DNA from: an uncultured Prevotellaceae bacterium | Lineage (GTDB): Bacteria; Bacteroidota; Bacteroidia; Bacteroidales; Bacteroidaceae | Assembly (NCBI GenBank): GCA_946415365.1 | Contig: CAMKSE010000014.1 | Coordinates: forward strand, 46,231-110,230 | Direction of reading: 5' to 3' | Length of the DNA: 64,000 nucleotides | Shown here: positions 58,484 through 64,000 of the stretch, piece after piece | Layout: every line of letters starts with the position of its first letter | Numbering within the stretch: the first letter of the stretch is position 1 | Notes under the pieces: model-generated | Database searches by the model: none | What the model saw: the letters and a program-made list of their open reading frames with translations, nothing else | What the model was told of the DNA's origin: nothing | Position numbers and translations under genes: made by a program

Positions 58484-61047
58484 GACGATTGAACTTACTG
58501 CTGATCCTTCTTCTGGCATTTAGTAATTCACAGGCTCAACGTATCACCCGACAATATAATAATGTGTCGCTTAGCGAGGCATTATTTCAGTTAAGTCAGG
58601 AGCAGAACGACTATACCATTAGCTTCATTTACAACGAACTGGAAGATTTCCGCATCTCCACCTCAGTGAATCGTAAGTCTCTTCCTGACGCCATACAGCA
58701 GATGATAGGCTTTTATCCCATTCGAATGATTATAAAGCCTGAATACAACGAAATCTTCGTAGAGTGTACCCATAAGACTGATCGTCATTTGACGGGTACC
58801 ATCATCGACGAGCAGGGCCATCCCGTAGCCTATGCCAATATTGCTTTGCTCAGCTTGTCTGATTCAACTTTACTCTGTGGTGGAGTATCTAACGAGAGCG
58901 GTTACTTCGCTGTTCCATACGAACAAGAAAGTCTTCTTGCACGTATCTCCTATGTCGGTTACAAGACCATCTATCGGCTTTGCCATCAGCCCGAGGTGGG
59001 TACAATAAGAATGCAACCTGATAACTATACGCTGAAAGGTGTGGTCGTACAGGGTGAGCGTCCAAAGGTCGTTCTACAGGGCAATTCGCTGATGATGAAT
59101 GTGGAAGGAACAGTCATGGAACGGTTAGGTACAGCAGAAGATGTACTCACACGTGTTCCGATGATTGCCAAACGGGGCGAAGGCTTTGAAATCTTAGGCA
59201 AAGGGACACCACTTATCTATTTAAACAACCGCAAACTGACCGACCTGAACGAACTGAGAAACATACAATCGGACAATATCCGCAGCGTGGAGATCATCCA
59301 AAATCCTGGTGCTCGCTATGATGCTTCGGTTAATGCCGTCATCATCATCCGTACCAAGCGGGCAGCAGGCGAAGGCTTAGGTGTAGAACTGACATCGTGG
59401 AGCCGCAAGGGGCACGGCTACGCCAACAATGAACGCATCAACCTGACCTACCGCACAGGCGGGTTGGAACTTTTTGCCAACCTCTTTGGGGCCTACAATA
59501 AGAACTGGAGTCGTGGTGAGTTCGAGCAGACCGTTTATGCCGACACGCTGTGGACGATTACTAATAGACAAGAGAACACTGAGCGGAATCCTTATTTTGA
59601 AGGACGTCTCGGCTTCAACTACCAAGTCAATGACAACAATTCCTTTGGTGGTTTCTACCAGCATGTTTACGACTACATGAAGATTAGCAGTGTGTACGAC
59701 GATGATATATTATTCGATGGCAATGTATATGACCATTTACAGAATAACAGTGTCAAGCGAGGTGAACTCACACCCAGGCATCAGGCTAACCTCTACTATA
59801 CAGGTAAGATAGGCCAGTTTGCTATCGATTTCAATGCTGACTATACTTTCCGAAAGCAACGCAACCGCAACCAACAACAGGAATTGAGCGAGAAAGATAT
59901 GGACCGTGACGTGAACACGGAGAACCTGACACGCAGTAAACTGTTGGCAGAGAAACTTTTTGTGAGTCATCCGCTGTGGAAAGGTCAGATAGAGGTTGGC
60001 GAGGAATATACCAATACGCACTGGAAAAACAGATTCGACAATCAGGAGGGGTATATCGACAATAGTAATAACGAGCAGCACGAACAAGCCATTGCGCCCT
60101 TTATGGAACTGCGCCAGCGTTTGGGTAGTGTTCAGTTGTCGGCAGGTTTGCGATACGAACATGTGGAGTCGGAATACTTCGTCGATGGTTTACGCCGCAA
60201 CGATCAGTGCCGTACCTACAACGACCTGTTTCCATCGGTTGCTGCATCAACGTCAGTTAAAGACTTCCAATTCTCTATCAGTTATTCCAAGCGAACCACA
60301 CGCCCTTCCTACTGGCAGTTGAGTAGTGATGTCACTTACGAGAATCGTCTGAACCTACAGATGGGTAATCCTTATTTGAAACCCATCAAATACCACAACC
60401 TGAATACGACAATCATGTGGAAATGGCTCTACCTGACGATGAACTTCGCCCATTGTGTTGATCCCATTCTCTATACAGCAGACAGTTTGCCAGGTGATTC
60501 GAAGGTAAACTTCGTGACCTACAAGAACTACGACCACGCCGACTGGCTCACCGTCACGCTGGGTGCACAGAAGAATGTCAAATTGGGTCATGAGGCCACG
60601 TGGACACCTCAGTACAACGTGTCGTTGATGAAACCCTGGTTTAAGACGGAGTTCTTGGGTGAGCAGAAACGTTTCAACCATCCTATGCTGGTACTTCAAT
60701 TAGGCAACATCGTTACGCTGCCCTACGACTGGCTGCTGCAAGCCGACTTCAACTTGCACACTTATGGCTATCAGCAGAATGTATGGTTCAACAGCACTAA
60801 TGCGATGCTGTCGCTTAGCGTTAGCAAGGACTTCTTTAAGCGACGGCTTAACGTCAAGTTGACAGGCAATGATCTCTTCAATAGTGGCATCAACCGCTTC
60901 ACGCTCTATAGTAATCGCATGATGTTCCAAAAGATGGAGGACAACGACTCCCGTTGCATCCAACTCTCCTTGCGTTACCGCTTCAACGTCACTCCGTCGA
61001 AGTACAAGGGTACTGGTGCCGGTAATGCCGAGAAGAACAGACTTTAA
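58480..61047 (+). CDS. TonB-dependent receptor with signalling domain
   Basis: An 855-residue outer-membrane protein: signal peptide (LNLLLILLLAFSNSQAQ), an STN-like N-terminal domain (about 20-90; NVSLSEALFQLSQEQNDYTI), CarboxypepD_reg-like domain (GTIIDEQGHPVAYANIALLS, about 105-180), plug (TAEDVLTRVPMIAKRGEGFE ... NIRSVEIIQNPGARYDASVN) and a beta barrel. The signalling domain and the upstream sigma/anti-sigma genes make it a surface-signalling receptor. No SusD-like lipoprotein follows; the ligand is unknown. Confidence 0.9.
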   Translation: MRRLNLLLILLLAFSNSQAQRITRQYNNVSLSEALFQLSQEQNDYTISFIYNELEDFRISTSVNRKSLPDAIQQMIGFYPIRMIIKPEYNEIFVECTHKTDRHLTGTIIDEQGHPVAYANIALLSLSDSTLLCGGVSNESGYFAVPYEQESLLARISYVGYKTIYRLCHQPEVGTIRMQPDNYTLKGVVVQGERPKVVLQGNSLMMNVEGTVMERLGTAEDVLTRVPMIAKRGEGFEILGKGTPLIYLNNRKLTDLNELRNIQSDNIRSVEIIQNPGARYDASVNAVIIIRTKRAAGEGLGVELTSWSRKGHGYANNERINLTYRTGGLELFANLFGAYNKNWSRGEFEQTVYADTLWTITNRQENTERNPYFEGRLGFNYQVNDNNSFGGFYQHVYDYMKISSVYDDDILFDGNVYDHLQNNSVKRGELTPRHQANLYYTGKIGQFAIDFNADYTFRKQRNRNQQQELSEKDMDRDVNTENLTRSKLLAEKLFVSHPLWKGQIEVGEEYTNTHWKNRFDNQEGYIDNSNNEQHEQAIAPFMELRQRLGSVQLSAGLRYEHVESEYFVDGLRRNDQCRTYNDLFPSVAASTSVKDFQFSISYSKRTTRPSYWQLSSDVTYENRLNLQMGNPYLKPIKYHNLNTTIMWKWLYLTMNFAHCVDPILYTADSLPGDSKVNFVTYKNYDHADWLTVTLGAQKNVKLGHEATWTPQYNVSLMKPWFKTEFLGEQKRFNHPMLVLQLGNIVTLPYDWLLQADFNLHTYGYQQNVWFNSTNAMLSLSVSKDFFKRRLNVKLTGNDLFNSGINRFTLYSNRMMFQKMEDNDSRCIQLSLRYRFNVTPSKYKGTGAGNAEKNRL

Positions 61048-61162
61048 TCATTGGCGCTTCAAAGGCATTAAATCTAAACCTGCTTCATCATTGCAATCAT
61101 AGGTAAGGAACACTTGCCGTGGAGCGCCATCCCTATATATGAACTAATAACACGCATTTGGT

Positions 61163-62230
61163 ATGAAACAACTCGATGTAACTTTATATCAGAGGATTAA
61201 TAAAACCTTTCATAGGAGAATGGTGTACCATATCGGTGTTAACTGCGGCTTCTTCGTCGAGATAAACTATATGGTGAATGCGATGCTCTATTGCCTGGCC
61301 CGTCGTATCAGGTTCCAGCTCTATTCCGACGATGCCAACTTCAGCACAGGCATAGGATGGAAAGAGTATTTCTTGCCGTTTTGCGAGGAAGTACACGAGC
61401 CTTTCCATCAAAGGTATAACTTCCACCGTTTACCATCTTGGCGACGTATTATAAAACTTTGTAAACATCAGAAATCCGTTTCCCCAATAGCGTGGAAACT
61501 TAAATCCGCTATGAAGACTGCATTAGGGCATTTGGTGGCATTCCTGACATACAAGGAATATGTGCTATTAGGACAGGATGTGTTTTCAGACCCTGATCGG
61601 CACTATTACATCCCTGAATTGGGAATCAACGACAGCTACATTGATACATATGGGATAATGGCAAGAATGATATGGAACCTGCAGCCAGACATTCTGCATC
61701 AAAAGAATGTCTATAAACGCAAACTGAATTTCCCATCTATATTTGACGGTATTCATATCCGTGGTGGGGATAAGGTAACAGAGACAGAACTAATCAGCGG
61801 CAAGCGTATCATGCAAGTACTTAATCATATGGATAAAGCTTGTGTGTTCATTCTTACAGATGATTACCGCCAGTATCAGGATCTACAGGCAAATTATCCA
61901 CATGTTCATTTCTTAACGCTTTGTCAACCAGATGAAAGGGGCTACCTTCATAAGGCCTTCAGTCAGAAATCATCCCAAAGTAAACATGAGGCTATTGTTA
62001 GGTTAATCATATCGGTTGACTTGCTACTCCATAGTCGTTCATTCGTAGGAAGCATCACAACAGGCCCAAGTGTCTTTGTAATGAAACTAAGAGCAGACGA
62101 TCCATCAGTATGCGCTGTCGATTGTCCCAAAGAGATTTTGGCATCGTCTTTATCTCTGACCATAGATGCCCGTGCAGCTATATCAAAAAGTAATATACAA
62201 AACGTCCGATCCTCCTTTTTTCCCGAATGA
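61163..62230 (+). CDS. Putative fucosyltransferase-like glycosyltransferase
   Basis: A 355-residue protein without a signal or membrane span. The motif GIHIRGGDKVTETEL (about 196-210) matches the donor-binding HxRxGD loop of the GT11/GT23/GT65/GT68 fucosyltransferase group; SRSFVGSITTGPSVFVMKLR near residue 300 fits the end of the same fold. The N-terminus is rich in basic and aromatic residues. It probably adds fucose or a similar sugar to a surface glycan. Placed alone after the receptor operon; assignment by motif only. Confidence 0.6.
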   Translation: MKQLDVTLYQRINKTFHRRMVYHIGVNCGFFVEINYMVNAMLYCLARRIRFQLYSDDANFSTGIGWKEYFLPFCEEVHEPFHQRYNFHRLPSWRRIIKLCKHQKSVSPIAWKLKSAMKTALGHLVAFLTYKEYVLLGQDVFSDPDRHYYIPELGINDSYIDTYGIMARMIWNLQPDILHQKNVYKRKLNFPSIFDGIHIRGGDKVTETELISGKRIMQVLNHMDKACVFILTDDYRQYQDLQANYPHVHFLTLCQPDERGYLHKAFSQKSSQSKHEAIVRLIISVDLLLHSRSFVGSITTGPSVFVMKLRADDPSVCAVDCPKEILASSLSLTIDARAAISKSNIQNVRSSFFPE

Positions 62231-62778
62231 TGTCGGAAAAGTAATCGTTGCCTTTAGCTGTTTCTTTAGCTTTTCTATCTCTCTCGCCCTTTATTCCTTA
62301 TGCGCATGCTGCGGACGGAGGTGCGTTTGGCTCTGCACTCATTTATTCAAATATTCAAGTATTCAACTAGGACAAGAAGGTTTTTATATGTACTTGACGT
62401 AGTACAAAGTTTCTCAGTTTCTCACTTTCTCACTTATGACAGGAAGGTTTGTGGTTTTTTCCCAATCGGATCTATTCAAATATATCTGTAAGAAACTATG
62501 AATAGTTTATATTATTCATTTTATTATACATATTATATTATATAATATATTATATTATAATATATTATAATACTATTATTATAATAATTTTATATAAATA
62601 ATGAATATAGAAATGTAAATAAAAAGGAATTTTCTTCTTTGGCATAAAGCTCTTTGTCTGTCAAAAGTGGAAAACCTTCTTGTCATAATTGAATACATGA
62701 ATACTTGAATATTTTGCAGGAATACAAAAACCTTCCTGTCATAAGTGAGAAAGTGAGAAACTGAGAAAGTTCTAGAGA
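62231..62778. repeat. AT-rich gap with paired dispersed repeats
   Basis: Two words occur in both orientations. GACAAGAAGGTTTTT preceded by TATTCAAGTATTCAA (about 62346-62387) has its inverse at about 62667-62715. GACAGGAAGGTTT preceded by CTCACTTTCTCACTTATG (about 62411-62456) has its inverse at about 62726-62772. The middle (62500-62610) is nearly pure A/T with many TATTATA units. Order A, B, A', B', so not simple nesting. No gene seen. Confidence 0.6.
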
Positions 62779-62943
62779 ATGACGTGCTCACGGATAGCCT
62801 GCTTGCTGATTAAATGGAGAGATGTTACGGCTCTCTCCCTGAGAAGTTATTGTTCGTCGCAAGAGGGCTTCATTTATGACGTTTATCAGAACAAGAACGT
62901 GCGGAACGCGGCCTATGGATGTGAGCTGACCATCAATTTTTGA
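62779..62943 (+). pseudogene. 3' remnant of an outer-membrane-type protein gene
   Basis: A 54-codon open frame ends YGCELTINF-stop, with RSYCSSQEGFIYDVYQNKNV before it. An aromatic C-terminal Phe after alternating strand residues is typical of beta-barrel ends. Nothing upstream continues it, because the repeats begin there. Probably a truncated gene; low certainty. Confidence 0.3.
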
Positions 62944-63019
62944 TGAAAACATTTCGACAATCCAATATTATTTGCTAAATTTGCCGACGAATACGCGGTT
63001 TGAATAATATAACCAACTT

Positions 63020-64000
63020 ATGAGGCATTACTTATTATTATCATCTATGATTTGTCTGATGGCTACTGCCCAGACAGCAACAGTCACAGGATATTCACCG
63101 GCTCTGAAAGATGGCACGCTGGTACTTGCTGGTATTGGTACTAGCGGAACTGTTGTTGATACCGTGCAGGCAGGACGTTTCGCCTATACCCTGCCCGTTG
63201 AGGGATTCACCGAGAGCAACCTCTCTTTCTTTGGCGAAGGCTGTCCCAATATGTATATGACTATCTTCCTGAAGCCTGGCGTAACTGTGAAAGTGACGGG
63301 CAATGACTGCCTTAGTCCCTTATGGAAGGTGGAGAGCCCGGTACCTGAGCAGCAGACCCAGAATCGTCTGACGGAGTATTGCCGCGACGTGCTGACAGAA
63401 AGAATGCAGATGGACTTGACTAATGCACCTCGGGAAAAAAGAGACTCCGTTATGATGGAATGGATGAAACAACAGATGGACATCCTGCCCTCACTGCCTG
63501 TGGATGCTGCTACCATCCGTGCACTATTGGGCATATCCAAATTTGCACAATACACCAAGGACTTTCCGCACATGGAGCAGTTGAAAGAGCTGGAAAAGAC
63601 TATCGCCGCCCATGCGCCAAAAGGATTTGAAGAGCAGCTGCCAGAGATTCACAGTTATGTCTATGCGAAGAATGAACAGCAGATAGTCGAGGAGTTTGCC
63701 AGCAACGAGAGTGTGTTCTTCAAGAAATACGACGACGTGGCCCCAGAGGACATCCTCCAGACCATCCTCGACAAGTATAAGGGTAAAGTCGTGCTCATCG
63801 ACCTCTGGGCCACATGGTGCGGGCCTTGTCGTGCTGGTCACAAGGCAATGGCACCCATGAAGGAGCAGATGAAAGGCCAGAACATCCAGTTTGTCTACAT
63901 CACCTCGCCCTCGTCGCCTCAGACCACTTGGCAGGAAATGATTAAGGATATCGACGGTGACCACTACTACCTGACGGAAGAACAAAACCACTACATCCTC
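63020..64000 (+). CDS. TlpA/ResA-like thioredoxin-fold protein, cut by the window edge
   Basis: At least 327 residues from ATG 63020 to the edge: signal peptide (MRHYLLLSSMICLMATAQ), a DUF4369-type beta domain (TVTGYSPALKDGTLVLAGIG), a helical middle, and a thioredoxin domain with WATWCGPCRAG (redox CxxC, near residue 271). It is a periplasmic or outer-membrane disulfide reductase type. Unlike the gene at 27549-28613, the catalytic cysteines are intact. Promoter -7 TAAATTTG at 62976-62983. Confidence 0.88.
   Translation, partial: MRHYLLLSSMICLMATAQTATVTGYSPALKDGTLVLAGIGTSGTVVDTVQAGRFAYTLPVEGFTESNLSFFGEGCPNMYMTIFLKPGVTVKVTGNDCLSPLWKVESPVPEQQTQNRLTEYCRDVLTERMQMDLTNAPREKRDSVMMEWMKQQMDILPSLPVDAATIRALLGISKFAQYTKDFPHMEQLKELEKTIAAHAPKGFEEQLPEIHSYVYAKNEQQIVEEFASNESVFFKKYDDVAPEDILQTILDKYKGKVVLIDLWATWCGPCRAGHKAMAPMKEQMKGQNIQFVYITSPSSPQTTWQEMIKDIDGDHYYLTEEQNHYIL

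Noticed and set aside
61163..62230. Part of a polysaccharide utilisation locus with the receptor upstream
   Set aside because: No SusD-like gene and no glycoside hydrolase adjoin. The GH105 gene is 30 kb away.

Overview
The window looks like a Bacteroidales chromosome, most likely Prevotellaceae (Prevotella, Segatella or a relative). The reasons are the recurring Bacteroidetes promoter -7 box TAnnTTTG (often seen reversed as GTGCAAAGGTACG), the HxGRRS tyrosine recombinase, the propeller/AraC regulator, the rSAM/lipoprotein gene pair, the ECF sigma / anti-sigma / TonB-receptor operon and the GH105 enzyme. Identification rests on reading the sequence only; no database search was possible.

Positions 160-18372 are an integrated mobile element of about 18.2 kb. 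It is bounded by an exact 21-bp direct repeat (160-180 and 18352-18372), and the right copy forms the 3' end of a short-chain dehydrogenase gene. The element carries a tyrosine integrase with putative arm-site repeats at both ends, an XRE repressor with divergent promoters, a rightward operon of small unknown genes, and a leftward replication block (two small helix-turn-helix genes, a replication protein with a poly-Asn tract, a DnaB helicase). It also has a 1538-residue tape-measure protein, a serine recombinase, and a second leftward operon ending in head-closure-like and gp10-like connector genes. No terminase, portal, major capsid, tail-tube or lysis gene is visible, so it is either a phage satellite or a reduced prophage. 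Two gene-poor segments (5815-6761 and 15950-16640) hold many hairpins and are candidate origin, packaging or regulatory regions.

18349-30500 is ordinary chromosome: SDR and a LuxR-type regulator, metY, a transmembrane propeller/AraC regulator, a Fur / HAD / thioesterase operon, a YifB-type ATPase, two envelope lipoprotein genes and tRNA-Leu(UAA).

30700-40300 is more accessory: a GH105 hydrolase, an unusual helically phased repeat array (32161-32550) in front of a frameshifted small gene, a TonB-like protein overlapping a radical SAM gene, a membrane regulator, an amino-acid-type binding lipoprotein with a rhodanese remnant, an AAA ATPase, a wrecked hicA beside an intact hicB, and an acetyltransferase.

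40336-57193 is mostly housekeeping: argH, pyrE, comF, recX, prmC, ribD, an RNase H, argS, a sodium-solute symporter, a MATE exporter, an rSAM/lipoprotein pair, aroQ, an O-methyltransferase, rbfA, a LolC/E-type permease and a phosphate acyltransferase. It is threaded with short dispersed repeats that in several places run into coding sequence. A four-helix-bundle gene between argH and a SRPBCC gene is flanked by 42-bp inverted repeats, as if it were a mobile cassette.

57429-61047 is a cell-surface-signalling operon (ECF sigma factor, FecR-like anti-sigma, TonB-dependent receptor), followed by a putative fucosyltransferase-like gene, a repeat-rich AT-rich gap and the start of a TlpA-like thioredoxin protein cut by the window edge.
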